64,000 nt of DNA from Pseudomonas helleri (GTDB taxonomy: Bacteria > Pseudomonadota > Gammaproteobacteria > Pseudomonadales > Pseudomonadaceae): the NCBI RefSeq assembly GCF_009600315.1, contig NZ_WIWC01000007.1:107351-171350 (forward strand), given 5' to 3'. Position 1 is the stretch's first letter, and the number at the start of each line of letters is the position of its first letter. Below, piece by piece: positions 8,965 to 18,184 of the stretch. Below the pieces are notes generated by a model that worked only from the letters and a program-made list of their open reading frames with translations, did not search any database and was not told where the DNA came from. The translations under genes and the position numbers were made by a program.

Positions 8965-11871
8965 TCAATGTGGATCGCGTATGCCGGCAACTCGGTAGGT
9001 ACGAGCACCGAGGTGCTCAAACATCAATCGATATGCACTGCGCCGTTTCCCGGCACCTGGAAACCCATGAAGATCCGCAGACCACAAGTCACCGTCGTCG
9101 CGGTGTTTGTGCCAATGCACCGCAGCCATCCGGCCTTCATTCAGATGACCCAGCGTGATTGCGATGCTGCGACCCTCACGACCACTCATAAGATGCGCGA
9201 CCTCAGATGTATCAACACTGAAAGCCGATGTACTTGAGCCCGTAGCAAGGGCCTGCTTGCGGGTGCTCGCAGGAGCACTTTCACCTTTCACCACTTTTCG
9301 CTTGGCCAGCGGCGTGGAACCCTGGACGTCGAATCGGCTAAGCCCGCTTGTAGCTGAGCTTTGGGCCACCACCTCTCGAGCAGGTTCGCGTAGCAAAATA
9401 TGGCTATAGCCCAGCTGACGCAGCTCTTTGCCCATTGGCCTATCAAGCTCAATCAACTGGTTCAAGCGCTCTTGAGAGGTCGCTGGTCCAATAAAAGCAT
9501 AAATTTTGCCTTCCGCTGTCGTGTGTGACTGAATCGAAAGCTTTTCGTCATCATGTTGTTGTTGATAAAAAAAATTGACCAGCCGATTCGTCTCTTCGTG
9601 GGTCAGGCCCCGAGACTCGGCAATGTATACAGCACATTCAGACAGCCACTTAGCTACTGTTCTTTGCCTGTGGTCCGGGGAGTTAAGCAAGGCACGCCTG
9701 CTTTCTCTCTGATAGCCTTCATGAAGCAACAAAGCCAAAATGCTCACTCCGAGCAAGGCACCCAGGCTTGCTCCAATGGCGGGTTCACCTGCCACTGCCC
9801 AGCCCAAGCCCGCCCCCAGTCCTGCGAGTATCGGAATAAAAGCAAGCCCCAAGAGCACGCGTTGAGTCATTCCAACCCCCTGACGCCCGTCCATATCACG
9901 CAAGGTCATCGGATTGTTGTTCACCATCCTGTAAAGATTAAGCCCATTGATATCGTAGCCGGGGTCAGGGCTTATCCAGCGCTGCAACCAAGGCGCGTAA
10001 TATCTCAAACCGTAGTAGTAGAGCCCCGTTGCGTCCCGCTCTTTACCCGAATAGCGAAAGGTCTTGAACGTCACCTCAATTGAATTTTTCGCTGCACACC
10101 ATGCAGTGGCCCCATAGGGGTAATACCCTTCCTGACTGAGAAGCGCGGCTTGCTCATCAAGTTCCAGCGAACAACTGCCAAGGGGATCCGACAGGCAGAA
10201 TCGAAGTTGCTCGTCATCTACCGCTCGGGGTCTGCCCTTCTCCCATAGCAATGCCTTGACCGTCGCACGCCCGGTGTCGACTGACACGACCGTGAACCAC
10301 TGACCCAGCGCATGGTCACGGCGTAACTCGAGCCCTGGCAAATAGATAACTTCACGCGTATGGGTCAGGCTCATGGCTTTGCTCGACCGGCATTTGAGAA
10401 CACGCATCCCGCCCGCATCGTATGTATAGGTCTCCATGTCGTCTTCAGCGTCGTCGCGAAGGACTTGGTTAACCCGAGTCAGTTGGTTGCGCACGTTCCA
10501 CTCCATGCTCTGGCTCTGTGCCAACATTTGCTGGTTGCCACAACGGTCAAAACTACTGTCCGCGAACGGGCTCTTTGCGTAGAGGATGCTTCGATTACTG
10601 TTTAGCGCCACATGCATGCGCTGGGTGTAACCCTGTCCTGACGAGGGTACATGCCGCATTTGTAATAGATTACCGCCCGCATCGTACTGATACTGGCGAG
10701 TGTAGTTACGCCACAGATTACTTTGGGGAGCACCGAACATCACCCATCCCGGCAATGCCGGACCACCGTTGTGCTGCGCATTTTCGCGCCCGGTGGCGTG
10801 GATCAACTGGTAGAGGGTGTCGTACTCATACAGGCTTATGGCATTGACCTTCGCATTGCTGGTCCAGGTGGTGGGCTGTGCAGCATCATTGATGCTGCAT
10901 ACATTGCCCACCCGGTCATAGCCATATGTGAGGTCCTGGAGTGCATGCTCCCGGCGCTCGGAACGGTAGCTTGCCAGCCGCTGTAAGCTGCCATCAGCCT
11001 CGTTGTAACTGACCTCAGTAATCATGCCGTTGCCTGCGCGCTCCTTGATCACAAGTCCCATTGCGTTATAGATCCTGTGGTCCAGCACAACTTTGCGCTT
11101 ACCACTATTTAACAGCAGTGAAACCTGTGTCAGTTCACCTTCCGGGCCGTATTGCGAGAGATGACGATTACCTTTGGCGTCGATCTGCTCACGCACAGCG
11201 CCCAATGCAGTGTATTGCCAGCTACTGCTAAAGCGCTCGGAACGCAACGCTGACTCGCGAAGGCTCTGCACCACAGACCAATTGATTTCACCGGGCACCA
11301 GCGCAAAACGGCGGGACTCACCGCTAATGCTCCCCATGAGTGCGTAATGATCGTAGTTCACGCATCCCGCTGTATCGTCATGACGCGTCAGCCGACCACA
11401 ACAATTATTCTCAGCCAGTTCAGAGGTCACAGCACCGTAGGTTAAACGCTCAACGCAACGCTCCTGTTGGTCGTTACTGGCCTGTTCAAATAGCGCAATG
11501 GGCCTGAGCAATGAATCATATTCATGGCGTGTTCTGGCACCGCGACCGTCCCAGCGCTGAATGGGCTGCCCGCCACTGCCAAACAGCGCCACGCTGCGCC
11601 CGGCATCAATGGAATCGGTGCTCAATGCCAGTCCCGATAGACTGTAACGGTGGCTAATATTAGGAAGTACAGAAGGATCGCCCAGCTGCAGTGCATAAAA
11701 GCGCGGATCCCATTGTTCAAGCAAGTATCCGGATGCACTCCACACATTGCGGGTGATGCGTGCCTTGGGCGTATCCCCGCTGCGCAGCCGGTGGTAAGCC
11801 ACCGAACGCACTACGGCTCTCCGGGGGTCTATAGCAATGAGTGAAGGTGTATGACGGTGTAGGGAAGGCAT
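8965..11871 (-). CDS. Tc toxin subunit C (TcC/TccC-like), Rhs core with variable C-terminus
   Basis: A 968-residue protein. The ATG at 11871 (MPSLHRHTPS) is preferred over a TTG 36 bases upstream because TcC proteins typically begin this way and AGGT lies just upstream. TcC completes the cocoon that encloses the toxic C-terminus cleaved from it. YD repeats fill most of residues 20-600. The Rhs core, with YYGLRYYAPWLQRW, SPDP (Asp near 636) and NLYRMVNNNP, matches the autoproteolytic core. The ~300 residues after it are the cargo: a Gly/Ala-rich hydrophobic double segment (about 670-710), then a charged, Ser-rich region, then a His/Asp-rich end (WHKHRDDGDLW). I do not recognise an enzyme motif there. 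The gene faces TcB and is divergent from mexE, so it has its own promoter. Confidence 0.92.
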   Translation of the reverse strand: MPSLHRHTPSLIAIDPRRAVVRSVAYHRLRSGDTPKARITRNVWSASGYLLEQWDPRFYALQLGDPSVLPNISHRYSLSGLALSTDSIDAGRSVALFGSGGQPIQRWDGRGARTRHEYDSLLRPIALFEQASNDQQERCVERLTYGAVTSELAENNCCGRLTRHDDTAGCVNYDHYALMGSISGESRRFALVPGEINWSVVQSLRESALRSERFSSSWQYTALGAVREQIDAKGNRHLSQYGPEGELTQVSLLLNSGKRKVVLDHRIYNAMGLVIKERAGNGMITEVSYNEADGSLQRLASYRSERREHALQDLTYGYDRVGNVCSINDAAQPTTWTSNAKVNAISLYEYDTLYQLIHATGRENAQHNGGPALPGWVMFGAPQSNLWRNYTRQYQYDAGGNLLQMRHVPSSGQGYTQRMHVALNSNRSILYAKSPFADSSFDRCGNQQMLAQSQSMEWNVRNQLTRVNQVLRDDAEDDMETYTYDAGGMRVLKCRSSKAMSLTHTREVIYLPGLELRRDHALGQWFTVVSVDTGRATVKALLWEKGRPRAVDDEQLRFCLSDPLGSCSLELDEQAALLSQEGYYPYGATAWCAAKNSIEVTFKTFRYSGKERDATGLYYYGLRYYAPWLQRWISPDPGYDINGLNLYRMVNNNPMTLRDMDGRQGVGMTQRVLLGLAFIPILAGLGAGLGWAVAGEPAIGASLGALLGVSILALLLHEGYQRESRRALLNSPDHRQRTVAKWLSECAVYIAESRGLTHEETNRLVNFFYQQQHDDEKLSIQSHTTAEGKIYAFIGPATSQERLNQLIELDRPMGKELRQLGYSHILLREPAREVVAQSSATSGLSRFDVQGSTPLAKRKVVKGESAPASTRKQALATGSSTSAFSVDTSEVAHLMSGREGRSIAITLGHLNEGRMAAVHWHKHRDDGDLWSADLHGFPGAGKRRSAYRLMFEHLGARTYRVAGIRDPH

Positions 11872-12050
11872 AAATAACTGACCTGCTTGGCACAATAATT
11901 GGTCCAAACTAAACAGTCACTCTGCTTCTTGCGGGGTATTTATTCGTTGTTTTTTGCGCCGGCATTAGCGTGTATCGAACGCTTTAACTTCAGCCATTTA
12001 TTGATAGCATGCTAATAAAAACCGCAAGCTAGACAGCTCGCTTCGACTTT

Positions 12051-12076
12051 CTATCATTCCCAGTGATAGTAACCTT
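12051..12076 (+). promoter_or_regulatory. LysR-type operator upstream of mexE, MexT-like
   Basis: CTATCA-N7-TGATAG (12051-12069) is a perfect inverted repeat holding a T-N11-A LysR box. Read as ATCA-N5-AGTGAT-N4-ACCTT (12053-12076), it resembles the MexT box I recall for P. aeruginosa mexE (ATCA-N5-GTCGAT-N4-ACYAT). It lies about 78 bases before the mexE ATG. Binding by a MexT orthologue is inferred. No regulator gene is adjacent, unlike P. aeruginosa where mexT precedes mexE. Confidence 0.55.
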
Positions 12077-12153
12077 TGCTGGGTTCGATTCGTTTGCCAG
12101 TACGCGCGCCAGCATTATCCGCCCATCTCAACAAATTGGCGGATACACCCCTC

Positions 12154-13398
12154 ATGGAACAGTCACTGAAACATTTGCGCTTCCCACTGGCGGCTTTGGC
12201 CATCGTGGTGATGAGTGCATGCGGAAAAACGCCACAAGCGACTGCTCCTGCTCCCGCAGCAAAAGTCAGTGTGGCCAAAGTGCTGGAACAGCCGGTCAAC
12301 GAATGGGACGAATTCACCGGGCGCCTTGAAGCGCCAGAAACGGTTGAAATACGTCCGCGCGTGTCGGGCCAGATTGATCAGGTCGCCTTTACCGAGGGCG
12401 CCCTGGTGAAAAAGGGCGACTTGCTGTTCCAGATTGACCCGCGTCCGTTCCAGGCCGCCGTACGCCAGCTCGAAGCACAAGTGCAACAAGCTCGTGCCAA
12501 CGCCAGCCGTACTGAAAACGAAGCTCAACGCGGTGAGCGTCTGCGCCAGAGCAATGCCATTTCTGCAGAACTGGCGGACTCGCGCACCACCGCAGCACAG
12601 GAAGCTCGCGCCGGTGTCGCGGCAATTCAGGCGCAACTGGATCTGGCCAAGCTCAACCTGAGCTTTACCCGTGTTACATCGCCCATCAGTGGCCGTGTCA
12701 GCCGTGCTGAAATCACCGCTGGCAACATCGTCACCGCTGATGTCACCCCCCTGACCAGCGTGGTTTCGACAGACAAGGTATACGCCTACTTCGACGCCGA
12801 CGAACGCGTATTCCTCAAGTATTCGCAACTGGCCCGTCAGGGGCAGCGCGGCCAGACCACCCCGGTCTATCTCGGCCTGTCCAACGAAGAAGGTAATCCT
12901 CATCTCGGTCAGATGAACTTCGTCGATAACCGGGTTAATCCGCAAACCGGCACCATCCGCGGTCGCGCGGTATTCGACAACGCCGATGGCAGCTTCACGC
13001 CCGGCCTGTATGCACGCCTGAAGTTAGTGGGCAGCGGCACCTACTCTGCGGTACTGATCAATGAAGAGGCGGTCGGGACTGATCTGGGCAAGAAATTTGT
13101 ACTGGTGATGGATGCGGACAACAAAACCACCTACCGCACGGTTGATCTGGGGCCAAAAATCGAGGGCTTGCGCATCGTTCGCAGCGGCCTGAACAAGGAC
13201 GACACCATCATCGTCAAAGGCTTGCAGAAAGTACGTCCCGGTTCGCCGGTAGCACCTGAAGTGATCCCGATGGCCAACGAACAAACCCTCGCCGCACTGG
13301 CACAACAACGACAAGCTCTGGAAGCCAGCAACCTGCCACAGGTGAAGCCCGCCGCCAGCGCGCCGAAGCTGGCCAGCGTTGCGACTCCGCGCGGTTAA
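12154..13398 (+). CDS. mexE: RND efflux periplasmic adaptor, MexE family
   Basis: A 414-residue lipoprotein, about the length of P. aeruginosa MexE. The ATG at 12154 (MEQSLKHLRF) is chosen over an upstream in-frame ATG at 12076 because the signal peptide starts here and ends at the lipobox MSAC (Cys23). The adaptor bridges the inner-membrane pump MexF and the outer-membrane channel OprN. The sequence shows the WDEFTGRLEAPE and RPRVSGQID strands, the lipoyl halves around a coiled-coil hairpin rich in Glu/Gln/Arg (about 100-170), and the TSPISGRVSRAEITAGN return half. It is first in a three-gene operon, 15 bases before mexF. In P. aeruginosa this pump exports chloramphenicol, fluoroquinolones and quorum-signal precursors; substrates here are unproven. 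Confidence 0.9.
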   Translation: MEQSLKHLRFPLAALAIVVMSACGKTPQATAPAPAAKVSVAKVLEQPVNEWDEFTGRLEAPETVEIRPRVSGQIDQVAFTEGALVKKGDLLFQIDPRPFQAAVRQLEAQVQQARANASRTENEAQRGERLRQSNAISAELADSRTTAAQEARAGVAAIQAQLDLAKLNLSFTRVTSPISGRVSRAEITAGNIVTADVTPLTSVVSTDKVYAYFDADERVFLKYSQLARQGQRGQTTPVYLGLSNEEGNPHLGQMNFVDNRVNPQTGTIRGRAVFDNADGSFTPGLYARLKLVGSGTYSAVLINEEAVGTDLGKKFVLVMDADNKTTYRTVDLGPKIEGLRIVRSGLNKDDTIIVKGLQKVRPGSPVAPEVIPMANEQTLAALAQQRQALEASNLPQVKPAASAPKLASVATPRG

Positions 13399-13413
13399 GG
13401 GACGATAACTCCG

Positions 13414-16400
13414 ATGAATTTTTCCCAGTTCTTTATTCAGCGGCCGATTTTCGCGGCTGTGCTTTCCTTGCTGATTCTGATTGCGGGCGGCATTTCGCTG
13501 TTCCAATTGCCTATCAGTGAATACCCCGAAGTCGTGCCGCCAACCGTAGTGGTGCGTGCCAGCTTCCCCGGTGCTAACCCTAAAGTGATTGGCGATACCG
13601 TTGCCGCTCCACTGGAGCAAGCCATTACCGGCGTGGAAAACATGCTGTACATGTCTTCGCAATCCACCGCCGACGGCAAAATCACCCTGACCATTACGTT
13701 TGCACTGGGCACTAATCTGGACACCGCCCAGGTGCAGGTGCAGAACCGCGTGACGCGGACGCAGCCCAAGCTGCCCGAAGAAGTGACGCGTATCGGTATC
13801 ACGGTGGACAAGGCCTCGCCCGACCTGACCATGGTTGTGCACTTGACCTCGCCGGATCAGCGTTACGACATGCTCTACCTGTCCAACTACGCCATTCTCA
13901 ATATCAAGGACGAACTGGCGCGTCTGGACGGTATCGGTGATGTACAGATGTTCGGCATGGGCGACTACTCACTGCGGGTATGGCTCGATCCCAACAAAAC
14001 CGCATCGCGCAACCTGACCGCGACGGACGTGGTCACGGCTATCCGTGAGCAAAACCGTCAGGTCGCCGCCGGTGCTCTGGGCTCACCGCCTGCACCCAAC
14101 GCGTCCAGCTTCCAGCTGTCGGTTAACACCCAAGGCCGTCTGGTCACAGAAGAAGAGTTCGAAAACATCATCATTCGCTCCGGCGATGATGGCCAGATCA
14201 CGCGCCTCAAAGACATCGCCAGGGTTGAGCTGGGTTCCAGCCAGTACGCGTTGCGTTCGTTGCTGGACAACCAGCCGGCTGTGGCACTTCCCATTTTCCA
14301 GCGCCCCGGCTCCAATGCAATCCAGATCTCGAACGACGTTCGCGCCAAAATGGCCGAACTGAAGAAGAGCTTCCCGCAGGGCATGGACTACCAAATTGCC
14401 TACGACCCGACCATCTTCGTCCGTGGCTCGATTGAAGCGGTGGTTCATACCCTGTTTGAAGCCCTGATTCTGGTTGTACTGGTCGTCATCCTGTTTCTGC
14501 AAACCTGGCGCGCCTCGATTATTCCGCTGGTGGCCGTTCCCGTATCGCTGATCGGTACGTTTGCAGTGATGCATATGTTCGGCTTCTCGCTCAACGCCCT
14601 GTCGCTGTTCGGCCTGGTTTTGGCCATCGGTATCGTGGTGGACGATGCGATCGTGGTGGTGGAAAACGTCGAGCGGAATATCGAACTGGGGCTCAACCCC
14701 GTCGATGCGACCAAGCGGGCGATGCGTGAAGTGACCGGGCCGATCATTGCCACGGCATTGGTGCTGTGTGCGGTGTTCATCCCGGCCGCCTTTATTTCCG
14801 GCCTGACAGGCCAGTTCTATAAGCAGTTCGCGTTGACCATTGCCATCTCGACAGTGATCTCTGCCTTCAACTCGCTGACGTTGTCGCCTGCGCTGGCAGC
14901 GGTATTGCTTAAAGGCCATCACGCACCCAAAGATCGTTTCACCCGACTTTTGGACCGTCTGTTTGGTGGATGGCTGTTTGCTCCATTCAACCGTTTCTTC
15001 GTCAAAGCCAGTAACGGCTATGTCGGTACGGTGCGTCGGATCATTCGTGGCAGCGGGATAGCCATGTTGATTTACGCTGGCCTGATGGTGTTGACGTGGG
15101 CCGGATTTGCTCACACACCGACCGGCTTTGTACCGCCGCAAGACAAGCAATACCTGGTGGCCTTTGCTCAACTTCCGGATGCGGCCAGTCTGGATCGCAC
15201 TGAAAGCGTGATCAAGCGCATGTCCGAGTTGGCCCTCAAGCAGCCAGGTGTGGCCAATTCGATAGCCTTCCCCGGACTGTCGATCAACGGCTTCACCAAT
15301 AGCCCCAACAGCGGCATTGTGTTTGTCGCACTGAAATCGTTTGACGAGCGTAAAGACCCTAGCCAGTCCGCTGCTGCTATTGCCGCCACACTCAATGGTG
15401 AGTTCGCCGATATTCAAGAAGCCTATATCGCTATCTTCCCGCCGCCGCCGGTACAAGGTCTGGGCACCATTGGCGGGTTCCGCCTGCAAGTCGAGGACCG
15501 TGGCGGTCTGGGTTACGACGAGTTGTACAAGGAAGTGCAGAACGTCATCGCCAAAAGCCATGACGTGCCGGAACTGGCCGGCCTGTTCACCAGCTATCAG
15601 GTCAACGTTCCGCAAGTCGATGCCGCGATTGACCGTGAAAAGGCTAAAACCCACGGCGTGGCGATCAGCGACATCTTCGACACCTTGCAGATCTATCTAG
15701 GTTCGCTGTATGCCAACGATTTCAACCGCTTCGGACGTACTTATCAGGTAAACGTTCAAGCTGAGCAGCAGTTCCGTCTGGAGCCTGAGCAGATTGGCCA
15801 ATTGAAAGTGCGTAATAACAAAGGCGAGATGATCCCGCTGGCGACCTTTATCAAGGTCAGCGATACCGCAGGCCCTGACCGCGTCATGCATTACAACGGT
15901 TTTGTCACTGCTGAAATCAACGGCGGCGCAGCACCGGGTTACAGTTCGGGTCAGGCCGAAGCAGCAATGGAAAAACTGCTTAAAGAAGAACTGCCTAACG
16001 GCATGACCTACGAATGGACTGAGCTGACCTTCCAGCAAATCCTCTCGGGCAATACCGCACTGTTTGTCTTCCCGCTCTGCGTACTGTTGGCGTTCCTGGT
16101 ACTGGCCGCTCAATACGAAAGCTGGAGCCTGCCACTGGCAGTGATCCTGATCGTCCCGATGACGCTGCTATCAGCCATTACCGGGGTGATTCTCTCAGGC
16201 GGTGACAACAACATCTTCACTCAGATTGGCTTGATCGTTCTGGTGGGGTTGGCGTGCAAGAACGCCATTCTGATTGTCGAGTTCGCCAAGGATAAACAGG
16301 CAGAAGGGCTCGACCCGCTGGCTGCGGTACTGGAAGCTTGCCGCTTGCGTCTGCGGCCGATTCTGATGACTTCGTTCGCCTTCATCATGGGTGTGGTGCC

Positions 16401-16593
16401 TTTGGTACTTTCCAGCGGTGCCGGTTCAGAGATGCGCCACGCCATGGGTGTTGCGGTGTTCTCCGGAATGCTCGGGGTGACCTTCTTCGGCCTGCTGCTG
16501 ACACCGGTGTTCTATGTATTGATTCGCCGCTATGTGGAGCGCAGTGAAGCACGCAAAGCCGCAAAACACCTGAAGTTGGAGTCGCAGCAATGA
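13414..16593 (+). CDS. mexF: RND multidrug efflux transporter, MexF family
   Basis: A 1059-residue inner-membrane proton-drug antiporter of the HAE1 family, close to the ~1060 of MexF. The N-terminus (MNFSQFFIQRPIFAAVLSLL) gives TM1, followed by the porter loop. The TM4 proton-relay motif GIVVDDAIVVVENVER near residue 405-420 carries the paired aspartates. The second half repeats the fold, with a large periplasmic loop and TM bundle (GLACKNAILIVEFAKD). It works with the upstream MexE adaptor and the downstream OprN channel, whose start codon overlaps its stop (ATGA), so the three are co-translated. No disruption or missing key residue is seen. Confidence 0.92.
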   Translation: MNFSQFFIQRPIFAAVLSLLILIAGGISLFQLPISEYPEVVPPTVVVRASFPGANPKVIGDTVAAPLEQAITGVENMLYMSSQSTADGKITLTITFALGTNLDTAQVQVQNRVTRTQPKLPEEVTRIGITVDKASPDLTMVVHLTSPDQRYDMLYLSNYAILNIKDELARLDGIGDVQMFGMGDYSLRVWLDPNKTASRNLTATDVVTAIREQNRQVAAGALGSPPAPNASSFQLSVNTQGRLVTEEEFENIIIRSGDDGQITRLKDIARVELGSSQYALRSLLDNQPAVALPIFQRPGSNAIQISNDVRAKMAELKKSFPQGMDYQIAYDPTIFVRGSIEAVVHTLFEALILVVLVVILFLQTWRASIIPLVAVPVSLIGTFAVMHMFGFSLNALSLFGLVLAIGIVVDDAIVVVENVERNIELGLNPVDATKRAMREVTGPIIATALVLCAVFIPAAFISGLTGQFYKQFALTIAISTVISAFNSLTLSPALAAVLLKGHHAPKDRFTRLLDRLFGGWLFAPFNRFFVKASNGYVGTVRRIIRGSGIAMLIYAGLMVLTWAGFAHTPTGFVPPQDKQYLVAFAQLPDAASLDRTESVIKRMSELALKQPGVANSIAFPGLSINGFTNSPNSGIVFVALKSFDERKDPSQSAAAIAATLNGEFADIQEAYIAIFPPPPVQGLGTIGGFRLQVEDRGGLGYDELYKEVQNVIAKSHDVPELAGLFTSYQVNVPQVDAAIDREKAKTHGVAISDIFDTLQIYLGSLYANDFNRFGRTYQVNVQAEQQFRLEPEQIGQLKVRNNKGEMIPLATFIKVSDTAGPDRVMHYNGFVTAEINGGAAPGYSSGQAEAAMEKLLKEELPNGMTYEWTELTFQQILSGNTALFVFPLCVLLAFLVLAAQYESWSLPLAVILIVPMTLLSAITGVILSGGDNNIFTQIGLIVLVGLACKNAILIVEFAKDKQAEGLDPLAAVLEACRLRLRPILMTSFAFIMGVVPLVLSSGAGSEMRHAMGVAVFSGMLGVTFFGLLLTPVFYVLIRRYVERSEARKAAKHLKLESQQ

Positions 16594-17999
16594 GCTTGAA
16601 AGTCTTTATGCCGAGCCTGTTGATGTTGGCCTTGAGTGCTTGCGCCGTTGGCCCGGACTTTAAAACCCCGGACACGGCACCAGCACAGATCAATGCCGAC
16701 TATTTGAAGGGGTTTGACCGCGCCCACTTTGAAGGCATCTGGTGGCAGCAGTTTGACGACCCGACGCTGAATCAGTTGGTGACGCAATCACTTGACGGCA
16801 ACCGCGAGTTGCGTGTGGCATTTGCCCGCCTACGGGCAGCGCGGGCCATTCGCGATGACGTCAGTAACGACGCCATGCCAACCATTACCAGCCGAGCCAG
16901 CAGTGATGTAGGCAAAGGACAAATACCGGGTCAGACCGAAAAGCGGGTCAACAGTGAACGCTACGATCTGGGTCTGGATATGGCCTGGGAAATCGACCTG
17001 TTTGGTCGTATTCAACGCGAACTGGAAGCCAGCGACGCTGACGAACAGGCTGCCGCGGCTGATCTTTACCAACTGCAAGTCACCATGATTGCTGAATTGG
17101 TGTATGCCTACGGCGAGCTGCGCGGCGCACAACTGCGTGAGCGCATCGCCCTGGACAACCTGAAAAACCAGCAAGACTCCAAGGCCATCACTGAAAGCCT
17201 GCGCGATGCGGGCGTGGGCGATCAATTGGACGTGGTGCGTGCGGACGCTCGCTTGGCTTCTGTTGAAGCCAGCGTCCCGCAGCTGCAAGCCGAGCAAGTG
17301 CGCGAGCGCAATCGTATCGCCACCTTATTGGGGCAACGGCCTGAGCAATTGAGCGTCGATTTGAGCCCTAAACAACTGCCGGCGATTGCCAAGGCATTGA
17401 ACATCGGCAATCCCGGCGATCTGTTACAGCGCCGGCCGGACATCATGAGCGCCGAACGCAAACTGGCAGCCGCCACGGCTCGTATTGGCGTGGCCAAAGC
17501 CGATTTGTTCCCACGGGTCAGTCTGAGCGGATTCCTGGGATTTACCGCCGGGCGCGGGTCACAAATTGGCTCGGCGGCAGCCAATGCTTGGGCACTGGGC
17601 CCTCGTATTACTTGGCCGGCATTTGATCTGGGCAGTGTACGCGCCCGTTTGCGTGGCGCTGATGCCGAAGCTGAAGGCGCGTTGGCCAGTTACGAGCAGC
17701 AAGTTTTGTTAGCACTTGAGGAGTCAGACAACGCCTTCAGTGACTATGGCAAACGCCAGCAACGTCTGGTGTCGTTGATTCGTCAAAGTGAATCGAGCCG
17801 CACCGCCGCAGATTTGGCAGCGATACGCTATCGCGAAGGCACAGTGGACTTTTTAGTCCTGCTCGATGCCCAGCGCGAGCGTTTGGCCGCTGAAGACAGC
17901 CAGGCGCAGGCCGAGGTAGAACTTTATCGCGGCGTAGTGGCCATTTACAAAGCGTTGGGTGGCGGCTGGCAACCTGAGACCCTGGCCCGCGCGCACTGA
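16590..17999 (+). CDS. oprN: Outer-membrane efflux channel, OprN family (NodT type)
   Basis: A 469-residue outer-membrane lipoprotein of the TolC-like factor family, close to OprN length. The signal sequence ends at lipobox LSAC (Cys18), followed by AVGPDFKTPD typical of NodT-type channels. Two repeats of long helices (about 60-250 and 270-460) form the periplasmic barrel; the conserved RRPDIMSAERKLAAATARIGVAKADLFP segment (split here only for description) marks the second repeat near residue 290. The ATG overlaps the mexF stop. A strong terminator follows. It provides the exit duct of the MexEF pump. Confidence 0.9.
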   Translation: MSLKVFMPSLLMLALSACAVGPDFKTPDTAPAQINADYLKGFDRAHFEGIWWQQFDDPTLNQLVTQSLDGNRELRVAFARLRAARAIRDDVSNDAMPTITSRASSDVGKGQIPGQTEKRVNSERYDLGLDMAWEIDLFGRIQRELEASDADEQAAAADLYQLQVTMIAELVYAYGELRGAQLRERIALDNLKNQQDSKAITESLRDAGVGDQLDVVRADARLASVEASVPQLQAEQVRERNRIATLLGQRPEQLSVDLSPKQLPAIAKALNIGNPGDLLQRRPDIMSAERKLAAATARIGVAKADLFPRVSLSGFLGFTAGRGSQIGSAAANAWALGPRITWPAFDLGSVRARLRGADAEAEGALASYEQQVLLALEESDNAFSDYGKRQQRLVSLIRQSESSRTAADLAAIRYREGTVDFLVLLDAQRERLAAEDSQAQAEVELYRGVVAIYKALGGGWQPETLARAH

Positions 18000-18052
18000 T
18001 TTAACGGCTGTACCCAAGAGCTCCTTTGGTTGGCCGCAACCAACCAATTTTT

Positions 18053-18087
18053 AGCCCTGCGCTCATTCGGTCGCGGGGCTTTTTTTT
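18053..18087 (+). terminator. Rho-independent terminator of mexEF-oprN
   Basis: A 9-bp GC-rich stem with one G-U pair (AGCCCTGCG / CGCGGGGCT) and a 10-base loop, followed by eight T residues, begins 53 bases after the oprN stop. It is a textbook intrinsic terminator. Confidence 0.88.
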
Positions 18088-18184
18088 GGGTCCGAATCCG
18101 CCCGCTGTCGCCCCCGCCGTTTGACTCCAGCGCCAGACTGTCCCAATCTTGCAGCTCATACGCTCGCTTGTTTCTGGATATTGC

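Noticed and set aside
11872..11907. TTG start extending TcC by 12 residues
   Set aside because: The ATG at 11871 gives the normal TcC N-terminus and has a ribosome-binding site.
14083..15654. A 523-codon minus-strand frame inside mexF
   Set aside because: Antisense to a complete, well-conserved pump gene; its translation matches no family.
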